Part shown: positions 26,118 to 34,505 of the stretch, in pieces
How positions within the stretch are numbered: position 1 is the first letter of the stretch
Layout: each line of letters begins with the position of its first letter
Assembly (NCBI GenBank): GCA_004144595.1
Contig: SEEM01000032.1
Span: 1 to 37,266 of the forward strand
DNA: 37,266 nt
Direction of reading: 5' to 3'
DNA from: Hyphomicrobiales bacterium
Lineage (GTDB): Bacteria > Pseudomonadota > Alphaproteobacteria > Rhizobiales > Beijerinckiaceae
Made by a program: the position numbers and the translations under genes
The notes under the pieces: generated by a model
Databases searched by the model: none
What the model was told of the DNA's origin: nothing
Seen by the model: only the letters and a program-made list of their open reading frames with translations

Positions 26118-27563
26118 GTGAGCGATCCTTCCTATCTCGACAGCGCCCGCAATGCGGCTCTCGCCTTCGGCGACAGCCTGCTCGGGCTTGCGCGTCCGCG
26201 GCTGCGGATCGGCGTCACCGGGTTGTCGCGCTCTGGGAAGACGGTCTTCACCACCGCGCTGATCCAGAACCTCATTGAAGGCGCCAGGCTGCCGGTGCTG
26301 AAGGCCGCTTCGGAGGGCCGCATCGCCCGCGTGCGCCTGGTGCCGCAGCCCGATCCGGACGTGCCGCGCTTTCCCTATGAGGCGCATCGCGCGGCGATGA
26401 ACGGACCGGACCGACGCTGGCCCGAATCGACGCGGCGCATCTCCGAGCTCAGGGTCGAGATCGACTACGAGCGGGCGGCCGGCTGGTTCAAGGGGCCGGC
26501 GACGCTGACGCTCGACATCGTCGACTATCCCGGCGAATGGCTGCTCGACCTCGCGCTGATCGGCCAGGACTACAAGGCCTGGTCGGCGCAGGCCGTCGCG
26601 GATGCGCGCAAGGCGCACCGGCGCGATTCCGCTGCCTCATGGCTTGCCGATCTGCCGGGGCGCGATCCGGACGGAGCGCCGGACGAACTGGTGGCGGAAG
26701 CCGCGAGCGACCTGTTCAAGGGCTATCTGGCCCGGCTGCGCGCCGATCCCGAGGCCGTCGCGGTGACGCCGCCGGGGCGCTTCCTGATGCCGGGCGAGCT
26801 CGAAGGCTCGCCGGCGCTGACCTTCGCGCCCCTCGATCTCGGCCATGACCGGGAGGTGAGGCCGGGCACGCTCGCGGCGCTGATGGCTGAGCGCTTCGAG
26901 GCCTACAAGCGCGTCGTCGTGACGCCGTTCTTCCGCGACCATTTCGCAAGGCTCGACCGGCAGATCGTGCTGGTCGACGTGCTGGCCGCGCTCGATGCCG
27001 GGGCGCCCGCCCTGGCGGATCTCGAAACGGCGTTGGGGCAGGCGCTCACGGCGTTTTCTGTCGGGCGCAATTCCTGGCTTTCAAGCCTGTTCGCGCCGCG
27101 GATCGAGCGTGTGCTCTTCGCTGCGACCAAGGCGGACCATATCCACCATTCCAGCCATGACCGGCTGGCGTCGGTGATGTCGCACCTCGTCGGACGCGCG
27201 CTGTCGCGGGCGCAAGGGGCAGGCGCCAGGGTCGAGGCGATGGCGCTCGCCGCCGTGCGGGCGACGCACGAGGTTCGCATCAAGGAAGGCCGCGAGGAAC
27301 TGCCTGCGATCGCCGGCGTGCCGGAGGCCGGCGAGACGATCGACGGACAGGTCTTCGACGGTATCGCGGAGGCGGCCGTCTTTCCCGGCGACTTGCCCGA
27401 GCGACCCGAAGCGATCTTCGATCCCAGGGCGCATTGGCAGGTGAGGGCGCCTCGCTTCCGGCCCCCACTGGTCGAACCGGATGCGGGCGGGCGCCTGAAG
27501 CCGCCGCCGCAGATCCGCCTCGACCGTGCGCTGGAATTCCTCATCGGCGACAAACTGGCATGA
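26118..27563 (+). CDS. YcjX-family P-loop GTPase (DUF463)
   Basis: A 481-residue P-loop protein: Walker A GLSRSGKT (35-42), a switch-like LDIVDYPGEWLLD, and the conserved VLFAATKADHIHH near the middle. YcjX proteins are predicted dynamin-like or GTP-binding stress proteins encoded with YcjF. Start is inferred as GTG at 26118, directly before the conserved SDPSYLDSARNAAL; no in-frame ATG is near and the ribosome site is weak. The YcjF-like gene follows 13 bases later. Confidence 0.9.
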   Translation: MSDPSYLDSARNAALAFGDSLLGLARPRLRIGVTGLSRSGKTVFTTALIQNLIEGARLPVLKAASEGRIARVRLVPQPDPDVPRFPYEAHRAAMNGPDRRWPESTRRISELRVEIDYERAAGWFKGPATLTLDIVDYPGEWLLDLALIGQDYKAWSAQAVADARKAHRRDSAASWLADLPGRDPDGAPDELVAEAASDLFKGYLARLRADPEAVAVTPPGRFLMPGELEGSPALTFAPLDLGHDREVRPGTLAALMAERFEAYKRVVVTPFFRDHFARLDRQIVLVDVLAALDAGAPALADLETALGQALTAFSVGRNSWLSSLFAPRIERVLFAATKADHIHHSSHDRLASVMSHLVGRALSRAQGAGARVEAMALAAVRATHEVRIKEGREELPAIAGVPEAGETIDGQVFDGIAEAAVFPGDLPERPEAIFDPRAHWQVRAPRFRPPLVEPDAGGRLKPPPQIRLDRALEFLIGDKLA

Positions 27564-27576
27564 ACGGAGGTTCGCG

Positions 27577-28590
27577 ATGAGCAAGGCACCGCGCGCGATC
27601 CGCTTCGACAGCCAGCAGCCGGGCGAACCGGCCGGCGACGTCCCGATCCGGCAGGGCGATCTCGCGATCCTGCCAGAGAGCGAGCCGATCGACGCAGCCA
27701 TTCCGGTCGTGCCGGTGAGGTCCAGACGCCGCTTCTCCTGGGGCTCTCTGTTCGTGGCGGGGCTGTCCGGCTTCCTGGCGCTGGCGGCCGGCGTCTGGGT
27801 CGAGAACACCATCCGCTCGCTGATGAGCCAGAACCCGGCGCTCGGCTATGCCGCGCTGGTCTGCGCGGCTGTCGCGACAATGGCGCTGGTGGTCATGCTG
27901 GCGCGGGTGCTTCGCGACATCCTGCGCGAGCGCAAGGTCGAGGCTCTGCGCGAGCGGGCCGTCGCGGCGCTGGTGGGCGGAACGCCCGATGAGGGTCGGG
28001 CGATCGCCGACGAACTCGTCTCGCTCTACAAGCGACGGGCACAGACGGCGCAGGGCCGCGCCGCGCTGCAGGAGGCGCTGCCGCAGCTCTTCGCGGCGCG
28101 CGACATCCTGACGGTGGCGGAGCGCAGCCTGCTGGCGCCGCTCGATGCGCTGGCCACCGCCCAGATCGCGCAGGCGGCGCGGCGCGTCTCGCTGGTCACC
28201 GCGGTCAGCCCGCGGGCGCTGGTCGACGTCGTGTTCGTGCTGGTCGCCTGCGCGCGGCTGCTGCGCTCCATCGCCGGAATCTACGCGGGGCGGCCCGGCA
28301 CGCTCGGCCTGCTCCGGCTGACGCGGCAGGTGTTGAACCATCTCGTGCTCACCGGCGGCATGGCGGCCGGCGATGCCGTGATCCAGCAGGTTGTCGGGCA
28401 GGGGCTCGCGGCCCGGCTTTCGGCCAAGCTCGGCGAAGGCGTGATCAACGGGATGCTGACGGCCCGGATCGGCCTTGCGGCGCTCGCGGTCTGCCGGCCG
28501 CTGCCCTTCGTCGAGGCTGTGGCGCCCACGCTGTCGGACGTCGCGGGCGATTTCGGCGGGTGGCGCGGCGCGAAGGAGGCGGAAGCCTGA
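27577..28590 (+). CDS. YcjF-like membrane protein (DUF697, TIGR01620 family)
   Basis: A 337-residue membrane protein. A polar N-terminal region precedes two hydrophobic helices (about residues 50-75 and 88-110: FVAGLSGFLALAAGVWV, YAALVCAAVATMALVVML). A helical DUF697 domain follows with LVDVVFVLVACARLLRSIAG. The family is paired with YcjX, in the same order as in the psp-linked ycjXF pair of enterobacteria. A GGAGG lies six bases before the ATG at 27577, which makes this start secure. Confidence 0.9.
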   Translation: MSKAPRAIRFDSQQPGEPAGDVPIRQGDLAILPESEPIDAAIPVVPVRSRRRFSWGSLFVAGLSGFLALAAGVWVENTIRSLMSQNPALGYAALVCAAVATMALVVMLARVLRDILRERKVEALRERAVAALVGGTPDEGRAIADELVSLYKRRAQTAQGRAALQEALPQLFAARDILTVAERSLLAPLDALATAQIAQAARRVSLVTAVSPRALVDVVFVLVACARLLRSIAGIYAGRPGTLGLLRLTRQVLNHLVLTGGMAAGDAVIQQVVGQGLAARLSAKLGEGVINGMLTARIGLAALAVCRPLPFVEAVAPTLSDVAGDFGGWRGAKEAEA

Positions 28591-28591
28591 A

Positions 28592-28628
28592 CCCGGCAGA
28601 ATCTGCCGGTGAGGGCGATTCTGCCCGG
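28592..28628 (+). promoter_or_regulatory. Palindrome resembling FlbD (ftr) sites upstream of flgE
   Basis: CCGGCAGA / TCTGCCGG forms a perfect palindrome around one central A (28593-28609). A second inverted half-site, GATTCTGCCCGG, follows at 28617-28628. From memory, Caulobacter ftr elements bound by the flagellar activator FlbD have the same CCGGCA...TGCCG form and lie about 100 bases upstream of sigma-54 promoters. Here the palindrome is 83 bases upstream of the sigma-54-like site. It could instead be a weak terminator hairpin for the YcjF-like gene, though no T-run follows. Confidence 0.5.
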
Positions 28629-28691
28629 CTCCGACTGCCGTTTAACTTTCCGTAAACGATCCAACTCCTTGAAATAGCACGATACGGCGCG

Positions 28692-28707
28692 TGGCACGCG
28701 CCGTGCA
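28692..28707 (+). promoter_or_regulatory. Sigma-54-like promoter for flgE
   Basis: TGGCACGCGCCGTGCA matches the sigma-54 consensus (TGGCACG, four bases, TTGCA) at every fixed position except one (GTGC for TTGC), with the invariant GG and GC at correct spacing. The start codon of flgE is 60 bases downstream. The site also lies within a GGCGCG / CGCGCC palindrome, so the match could be partly due to composition. Confidence 0.55.
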
Positions 28708-28767
28708 GAACCTGACCTCGAAGTTGAGGGCCGCCCTTTGGGGGCTGCCGGTCGAGGTGAGGGTTCC

Positions 28768-30168
28768 ATGGGTGTTTTCAGTGCGCTGACCACGGCGGTT
28801 TCGGGGATGACGGCGCAGTCCTATGCGCTCGAGAACATCTCCGGAAATATCGCCAACTCGCGGACGGCGGGCTACAAGCGCGTCGACACCGCCTTCGCCG
28901 ACCTCGTGCCGGACGCGGCGCTGCGGCGCCAGGTCGCCGGTTCGGTCCAGGCCTTCAGCCAGGCGACGAACTCGATCCAGGGCGATCTCAACCCGACCCG
29001 CATCGACACCAATATCGCGATCAACGGCGATGGCTTCTTCGTGGTCGACCAGCGCCAGAGCGGCGTCGGCGCCAATACCCAGTTCTCGAATTCAAACCTC
29101 TACACCCGGCGCGGCGATTTCGACTTCGACGCCAACGGCTATCTGGTCAATGGCGCGGGCTACTATCTCAAAGGCCTGAAGATCGACCAGGTGACCGGCC
29201 AACTCGTCGGCACGCAGCCGGACGTGCTGCGCATCACCAAGGAGCAGTTCCCGGCCAAGGCGACGACCTCGATCGAGTATCGCGCGAATATCCCGGCCGT
29301 GCCGGCGACGACGCAGAAGACGCAGGGCGGCACCGAGTTTCTCAATGCCGCATCGGTCACGGCGGCGGGAGCGGCGCCGAACCCCTATGCCGGCAACGCC
29401 GCGGTCATGGGCAACAACATCAGCAGCTTCCTGGCGACCTCGATCCCGGGCGGCTCGGTCACCGTCTACGATACGCTCGGGAAGGCTACCAGCGTCGAGA
29501 TGCGCTGGGCCAAGCTCGACAACGGCAACCCGGCTGGCAACCCCGTAACGACCGGTACCTGGGGCCTGTTCGTCGCTCAGGACACCAGTGCGACGGGTGC
29601 GAACCAGGTCGCCTATGTCCAGGCCGGCCAGAACGTCACCTTCGGTACCACCGGGCAGATGGTGACCCCGGCGACCGGCGACATCACGCTGCCGACGATG
29701 ACGATCAACGGGACGACCATCACGGGCATCAACCTGACGACCGGCGGCAACGGCGTGACCCAGAACGGCGACGTCAGCGGCCAGATCGACGCACGCAGCA
29801 TCCGCCAGGACGGCTACACCGCCGGTACGCTCGACCGCGTCTCGGTCTCGGCCGAGGGGGCGGTGATCGGCACCTTCAGCAACGGCCAGGTCGTGGCGCT
29901 CGCCCAGGTCTCCGTCGCCCGCTTCAACGCCGACAACTCGCTGAAGCGCCTCGATGGCGGTGCCTTCGAGGAGACGATCGAATCCGGGCCCCCGATCATC
30001 GGCCTGGGCACCTCGCAGATGGTCGGTGGCAGCGTCGAGCAGTCGAACACCGACATCGCCGACGAATTCTCCAAGATGATCGTCACCCAGCAGGCCTACT
30101 CGGCCAACACCAAGGTCATCACCACCGCCCAGGAGATGCTGAGCGCGGTGTTCAACATCATTCGCTGA
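28768..30168 (+). CDS. flgE: Flagellar hook protein FlgE
   Basis: A 466-residue hook subunit. The N-terminal flagellar rod/hook motif is LENISGNIANSRTAGYKR, the hook signature INGDGFFVV follows near residues 89-97, and the C-terminal motif SNTDIADEFSKMIVTQQAYS precedes VITTAQEMLSAVFNIIR. The middle is the variable surface domain. It is exported by the flagellar type III apparatus to build the hook. GAGGTGAGGG precedes the ATG at 28768. It is the first of three plus-strand genes (flgE, flgK, flgL). Confidence 0.96.
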   Translation: MGVFSALTTAVSGMTAQSYALENISGNIANSRTAGYKRVDTAFADLVPDAALRRQVAGSVQAFSQATNSIQGDLNPTRIDTNIAINGDGFFVVDQRQSGVGANTQFSNSNLYTRRGDFDFDANGYLVNGAGYYLKGLKIDQVTGQLVGTQPDVLRITKEQFPAKATTSIEYRANIPAVPATTQKTQGGTEFLNAASVTAAGAAPNPYAGNAAVMGNNISSFLATSIPGGSVTVYDTLGKATSVEMRWAKLDNGNPAGNPVTTGTWGLFVAQDTSATGANQVAYVQAGQNVTFGTTGQMVTPATGDITLPTMTINGTTITGINLTTGGNGVTQNGDVSGQIDARSIRQDGYTAGTLDRVSVSAEGAVIGTFSNGQVVALAQVSVARFNADNSLKRLDGGAFEETIESGPPIIGLGTSQMVGGSVEQSNTDIADEFSKMIVTQQAYSANTKVITTAQEMLSAVFNIIR

Positions 30169-30187
30169 GCGACGCATCCGCCTAAGC

Positions 30188-30207
30188 GGCAGCCCAGAAG
30201 GGCTGCC
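30188..30207 (+). repeat. Perfect hairpin between flgE and flgK
   Basis: GGCAGCCC / GGGCTGCC with an AGAA loop, 20 bases after the flgE stop and 20 bases before the flgK start. No T-run follows, so it is more likely an mRNA-processing or partial-attenuation structure than a full terminator. Confidence 0.65.
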
Positions 30208-30227
30208 TCTCGCAACAGGAGTTGACG

Positions 30228-32087
30228 ATGGGCCTGAGCACTTCCCTCAACACGGCGATCGGTGGCCTCAACGCCGCCCAGGTCGGCATCGGCGTCGTCT
30301 CGCAGAACGTCGCCAATGCAGGGACGACGGGCTATGTCCGGCGAACGGTCTCGACCGCCGACAGCCTGACCGGGCTGTCCGTCGGCGTGCAGAGCACGCA
30401 GGTCCAGCGCATGCTCGACAAGATCGTCCAGCATCAGCTCTGGCAGGAGGCTTCGGGCGCGGCCTATACGTCGACCCGCGCGAGTTCGCTGTCCAATCTC
30501 GACAAGCTCTATGGCGCTCCGGGCAGCGCCACGGCGCTGGATACGATTTTCAACAAGTTCACCGGCGCGCTCCAGTCGCTCCAGAACGATCCGTCGTCCT
30601 ACAGCCTGCGCTCGCAGGTGCTCGACAATGCCACGCAGCTCGCGCGCCAGCTCAACACGCTCTCGAACGGCGTCCAGGCCCTGCGCAGCCAGGCCGAGAC
30701 CGGCATCGCCAGCGCCGTGGGCAAGGTCAACGACCTGCTCGGCGCGCTGTCCAAGGTCAATACCCGCATCGTCGGCAGCCCGAACGACAGCGCGACGGCC
30801 GCTCTGAAGGACCAGCGCGACCTGATCCTCTCCGAGCTGTCGCAGTATGTCGACATCAAGGCCACGGAGGATGCGCGCGGCTCGGTCAGCATCGTCACCG
30901 GCTCGGGGACGCAGCTCTTCGACGGGACGGCGGCGGTCACGTTCAAGTTCGACGAGCATCCGGGCCTGGGGCCGGACGACCAGTGGAACATCGACCCGGC
31001 CAAGCGCGGCGTCGGCACGATCAAGATCGTCGATGCCTCAGGCAATGCCTCGGACGCGATCGCGAACAAGCTCTTCCGCTCCGGCGAGATCGCCGCGAAT
31101 ATCGAACTGCGTGACAAGACGCTGGTTCAGGCTCAGGCGCAGCTCGACGAGATCGCCGCGCAGATGTCGAAGGCGCTCTCGGAGAATTCGCTGCAAAGCG
31201 TCGCCTATCCTCCTTCGCCGGCCGCGCAGACCGGTCTGGATCTCGACCTCGGCTTTGATCCGACCAAGCAGCGCCTGAACACGCTGACCTTGGACTACAC
31301 GCCGACCCCCCCAGGCCCGACGCGGCACTTCAGCTTCGTCAATGCGCCGACGGGAACCACCTTGCCGGCCAGCGCCGATCCGAACACGACGGTGATCGCG
31401 ATCGACTTCTCGGCCGGCCCGGCCGCGGTCGCCGCGCAGATCCAGAACGCGCTCGACAGCAATGGCGCGCCCGGCTTCACTGTCGCCAATCCCACCGGAT
31501 CGCTGCTGCGGATTACCGAGCCCGGCGGCCGCGTCACCGGCCTCGGCGCCAAGACCAGCGTGCTCGCGGCCGATGCCGCGACGCCGGGGGTGCCGCTCTT
31601 CGTCGATGCGGACAACAAGGCCTTCATCGCCTCCTATGACGAGGCCACCCGCAAGACGGGCCTGGCTGGACGCATCGCGGTCAATGCCGACGTCATCAAG
31701 GACAGGTCTCTGCTGGTCGGTCCGACTGGGACGGCGGCCGGCGATACGACGCGTCCCACGGCGCTCCTTGCCAGCTTGACGAGCAGCGTCCGCGGTTTCG
31801 ACAACAATTCCTCGCCGGACGGGGCTACCGCGCCCTTCTCCGGCACGATCACCAATTTCGTCCAGCGCGTCGTGTCCTCGCAGGGCCAGGCGGTCGAGGC
31901 CGCCAAGCGCCTCGACGAGGGCCAGCAGGTCGCGCTCGCCTCGATCCAGAGCCGCTTCCAGACGACGTCCCAGGTCAATGTCGACCAGGAGATGTCCATG
32001 CTGATCGAACTCCAGACCGCCTATGCCGCCAACGCCCGCATCATTTCCACGATGAAGGAGATGATGGACGTGCTGATGAGAGTGTGA
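30228..32087 (+). CDS. flgK: Flagellar hook-associated protein 1 FlgK
   Basis: A 619-residue HAP1. The N-terminus STSLNTAIGGLNAAQVGIGV continues with SQNVANAGTTGYVRR, and the C-terminus SQVNVDQEMSMLIELQTAYAANARII ends with MKEMMDVLMRV; both are classic for the FlgK coiled-coil ends. The central region is variable. The protein joins hook to filament. AGGAG is eight bases upstream of the ATG at 30228. flgL follows seven bases after the stop. Confidence 0.96.
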   Translation: MGLSTSLNTAIGGLNAAQVGIGVVSQNVANAGTTGYVRRTVSTADSLTGLSVGVQSTQVQRMLDKIVQHQLWQEASGAAYTSTRASSLSNLDKLYGAPGSATALDTIFNKFTGALQSLQNDPSSYSLRSQVLDNATQLARQLNTLSNGVQALRSQAETGIASAVGKVNDLLGALSKVNTRIVGSPNDSATAALKDQRDLILSELSQYVDIKATEDARGSVSIVTGSGTQLFDGTAAVTFKFDEHPGLGPDDQWNIDPAKRGVGTIKIVDASGNASDAIANKLFRSGEIAANIELRDKTLVQAQAQLDEIAAQMSKALSENSLQSVAYPPSPAAQTGLDLDLGFDPTKQRLNTLTLDYTPTPPGPTRHFSFVNAPTGTTLPASADPNTTVIAIDFSAGPAAVAAQIQNALDSNGAPGFTVANPTGSLLRITEPGGRVTGLGAKTSVLAADAATPGVPLFVDADNKAFIASYDEATRKTGLAGRIAVNADVIKDRSLLVGPTGTAAGDTTRPTALLASLTSSVRGFDNNSSPDGATAPFSGTITNFVQRVVSSQGQAVEAAKRLDEGQQVALASIQSRFQTTSQVNVDQEMSMLIELQTAYAANARIISTMKEMMDVLMRV

Positions 32088-32094
32088 GGCCGCG

Positions 32095-33615
32095 ATGACC
32101 ATCACCAGCTACGGAACCGGCGCCTATCGCGCGGCCAAGCCCAACGAATTCGTCTCCACCCGGGCCCAGTTCGACGATCTCCAGCGCCAGCTCGATACCA
32201 AGCAGCGCAGCACCAGCTATGGCGATCTCGGCATCGACCGGCGCGTCAGCCTCGATATCAACGGCAAGATGGCGCAGATCGATTCCTGGCTGAGCGGCAT
32301 CGACTTGACCAGCGTCAACCTCAAGCTCCAGACGGCGTCGGTCGAGAATTTCACCAAGCTCACCAACGAGACCCGCAACGACACGCGCTCCAACAGCTAT
32401 GTGCCGAGCGCCAGCGGCCGCTCGTCGCCGCAGGTTCTGGCGGAGGAAAAGTTCAAGCAGACGCTCGACCTGCTGAATATCGCGGTCAACGGGCGCTATC
32501 TCTTCTCCGGCAAGACCTCCGACACCCAGCCCACGCTCGGGTACAACGAGATCATCAATGGCGACGGCGCCGGCAAGGATGGCCTGAGGCAGATGATCGA
32601 CGAGCGCCGGCAGGCCGATCTCGGCTCCGGGCTCGGCCGGCTGACCACCGGGGGCGCCGGCACCACGGCAACGCTCGCGGAGGAGGTTCCGGCCCAGCCC
32701 TATGGTTTCAAGATCGCGGGCATCACCGGCAGTTCGGCCGCACTGGCGACGACGTTCAACCCCGGTCCGCCTGCGGATGCGTCGGCCAATGTCGCATCGC
32801 AGCCCGCGGCCGGCGACACCGTGCGCATCCAGCTCAAGCTCCCGGATGGAACGCAGGAAGAGGTGGTGCTGACTGCGCGCGCAGCCGGCACCTCCGGTTC
32901 CAGCAGCGACAGCTTCGAGATCGGCGCCGACGTCAATGCGACCGCGGCCAATCTCCGGGCCTCGATCGCGGCGGGACTAGGCAAGCAGGCCAACACGACG
33001 CTTTCGGCCGCTTCCTCCCAGGTCGCGGCGCAGGATTTCTTCGCCGGCAGCCCGAACAATCCGCCCAAGCGGGTGCCGGGGCCTCCCTTCGCCACGGCGA
33101 CCCTGCCGCCGAGCAATACGGGCGCCGCTGCGACCAAAACGGTGATCTGGTATCGCGGGGACGACGGAGCGGACCCGGCGCGCAACACGGCGACCGTGCA
33201 GGTCGACCAGGGCCAGACGGTCGGTACGGGCGCACGGGCGAACGAGGAAGCCTTCCGCGTCGGCCTGGCCCAGTTCGCGATCATGGCCGTAGAGAACTTC
33301 CCGGCCGGCGACGCGAATTCGCAGCCACGCTACGAGGCGATGGCTGCGCGGGTCGGCGAGAAGCTCGGCTTCGGCGGCACCACGCAGAAGCCGGCCGAGC
33401 TCATCACCGAGTTCGGTTCTGCCCAGTCGGCGCTGTCCAGTGCGAAAGAGCGCCACCAGAGCACCCAGAGCTACCTCAACACGACGCTGGCCGGCGTCGA
33501 GAACGTCACCACCGAGGAGGTCGCGACCCAGATCCTCTCGCTGCAGACGCAGTTGCAGGCGAGCTACCAGGTAACGTCGATGCTCTCCAAGCTCTCGCTG
33601 ACGAACTATCTCTGA
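32095..33615 (+). CDS. flgL: Flagellar hook-filament junction protein FlgL, long form
   Basis: A 506-residue flagellin-like protein. The N-terminal half has QRQLDTKQRSTSYGDLGIDR and a typical LNIAVNGRYLFSGKTSDTQP; the C-terminus has QLQASYQVTSMLSKLSLTNYL. FlgL is usually 300-350 residues, so about 150 extra residues are present in the middle (roughly 200-350), including a beta-rich, Ala/Thr-rich segment DTVRIQLKLPDGTQEEVVLT. The insert probably forms an exposed domain. The gene is seven bases after flgK, with its ribosome site within the flgK stop region, and it ends at a strong terminator. Confidence 0.93.
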   Translation: MTITSYGTGAYRAAKPNEFVSTRAQFDDLQRQLDTKQRSTSYGDLGIDRRVSLDINGKMAQIDSWLSGIDLTSVNLKLQTASVENFTKLTNETRNDTRSNSYVPSASGRSSPQVLAEEKFKQTLDLLNIAVNGRYLFSGKTSDTQPTLGYNEIINGDGAGKDGLRQMIDERRQADLGSGLGRLTTGGAGTTATLAEEVPAQPYGFKIAGITGSSAALATTFNPGPPADASANVASQPAAGDTVRIQLKLPDGTQEEVVLTARAAGTSGSSSDSFEIGADVNATAANLRASIAAGLGKQANTTLSAASSQVAAQDFFAGSPNNPPKRVPGPPFATATLPPSNTGAAATKTVIWYRGDDGADPARNTATVQVDQGQTVGTGARANEEAFRVGLAQFAIMAVENFPAGDANSQPRYEAMAARVGEKLGFGGTTQKPAELITEFGSAQSALSSAKERHQSTQSYLNTTLAGVENVTTEEVATQILSLQTQLQASYQVTSMLSKLSLTNYL

Positions 33616-33642
33616 GGGGGCGGTCCTTGCCCACGACGCTGC

Positions 33643-33679
33643 AACGAAAACGCCGCCCCGAAAGGGCGGCGTTTTCGTT
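33643..33679. terminator. Bidirectional terminator between flgL and flaF
   Basis: A perfect 16-base stem (33643-33658 and 33664-33679) with a CGAAA loop. A-rich and T-rich sides let it act on both strands, ending flgL from the left and flaF from the right. Confidence 0.93.
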
Positions 33680-33708
33680 CGTCCGGCGATGTGGTGTACG
33701 CAGGCGGC

Positions 33709-34080
33709 TCAGCGCCCGCGCAACCCGGCCGCAATATCGCGGTTGATGTTGACCAGGATACCCAGTGATTGCGGCTGCGGGTCAGACGCGATCTTGAAGG
33801 TCTGGTTGAAGATGAAATTGGCGAGGCCGAGAATGTTGGTCTTGATGCCGATCGGGAGCGGATTGTCCTCGGCGATGACGGCGGAGACCAGCAGGGTCCA
33901 GAGCCGACGGTTATAGGTCAGCGCCTCGTCGAGCTCACGCTCGCGCTGATTCCAGTCATCGGCGACGGCCTGGAGCCGCGTTGCGGCCTTGATCAGGAGG
34001 GAGGCTTCGAGTTCGCGAGGCGAAACGACGGATTGGGTAGTCTTGGCCGCGGCAGCGTAGGCGTTAAACCCGTTTTGCAT
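33709..34080 (-). CDS. flaF: Flagellar biosynthesis regulator FlaF
   Basis: A 123-residue FlaF. It has MQNGFNAYAAAAKTTQSVVSPRELEASLLIKAA at the start in two blocks, NRRLWTLLVSAVIAEDNPLP in the middle and LVNINRDIAAGLRGR at the end, all family hallmarks. In alphaproteobacteria FlaF promotes flagellin translation or secretion, opposing FlbT. The start at 34080 overlaps the flbT 3' end by 17 bases, so the pair is translationally coupled. Confidence 0.95.
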   Translation of the reverse strand: MQNGFNAYAAAAKTTQSVVSPRELEASLLIKAATRLQAVADDWNQRERELDEALTYNRRLWTLLVSAVIAEDNPLPIGIKTNILGLANFIFNQTFKIASDPQPQSLGILVNINRDIAAGLRGR

Positions 34081-34456
34081 TCTCGATCAATTCCGCTTCA
34101 TAGGCGATCAGCTTTCTGGCCGCCTTCAGAGCTTTATAGAGGTCGTCGCTTAAGATGCGGTTATTGATCTCGTGAACATGCGGCAGGGCGCTGGGCGCGG
34201 CATTGATGAAATCGCGCACGAGCTGGAAATATGTCTCGTGCTCATGCGTCGGGTCCTGCGCCAGATACATGAGCTGGATTGCGAGATAGATCTTCTTGGC
34301 CGGGCTGTCGGCAGTCGCGGCCGTGAGGATGTCCTTCTCGCGCAGAATGGGCGCGTCGCCCTCGATGAAGAAGCGCGTGCGCTGCTCGTCGTTGCGGATC
34401 ACCACCTGGCCGATGATGATGCGCTCGCGCGGCTTGAGTTCGACCTTGAGGGCCAT
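34064..34456 (-). CDS. flbT: Flagellin-mRNA regulator FlbT
   Basis: A 130-residue FlbT: LKVELKPRERIIIGQVVIRN near the start, LYLAIQLMYL-like YLAIQLMYLAQD in the middle and INNRILSDDLYKALKAARKL at the end. FlbT binds the flagellin 5' untranslated region and lowers its translation until the hook is complete. AGGA lies six bases before the ATG at 34456. It is 49 bases downstream of a flagellin gene on the same strand and overlaps flaF, so the order flagellin-flbT-flaF places regulator and target in one transcript. Confidence 0.95.
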   Translation of the reverse strand: MALKVELKPRERIIIGQVVIRNDEQRTRFFIEGDAPILREKDILTAATADSPAKKIYLAIQLMYLAQDPTHEHETYFQLVRDFINAAPSALPHVHEINNRILSDDLYKALKAARKLIAYEAELIENAKRV

Positions 34457-34505
34457 GGCGGTCCTGCCTTCTGGCTGGAGGGGAGGGCGGGTGGCGTCGG
34501 CGGCG

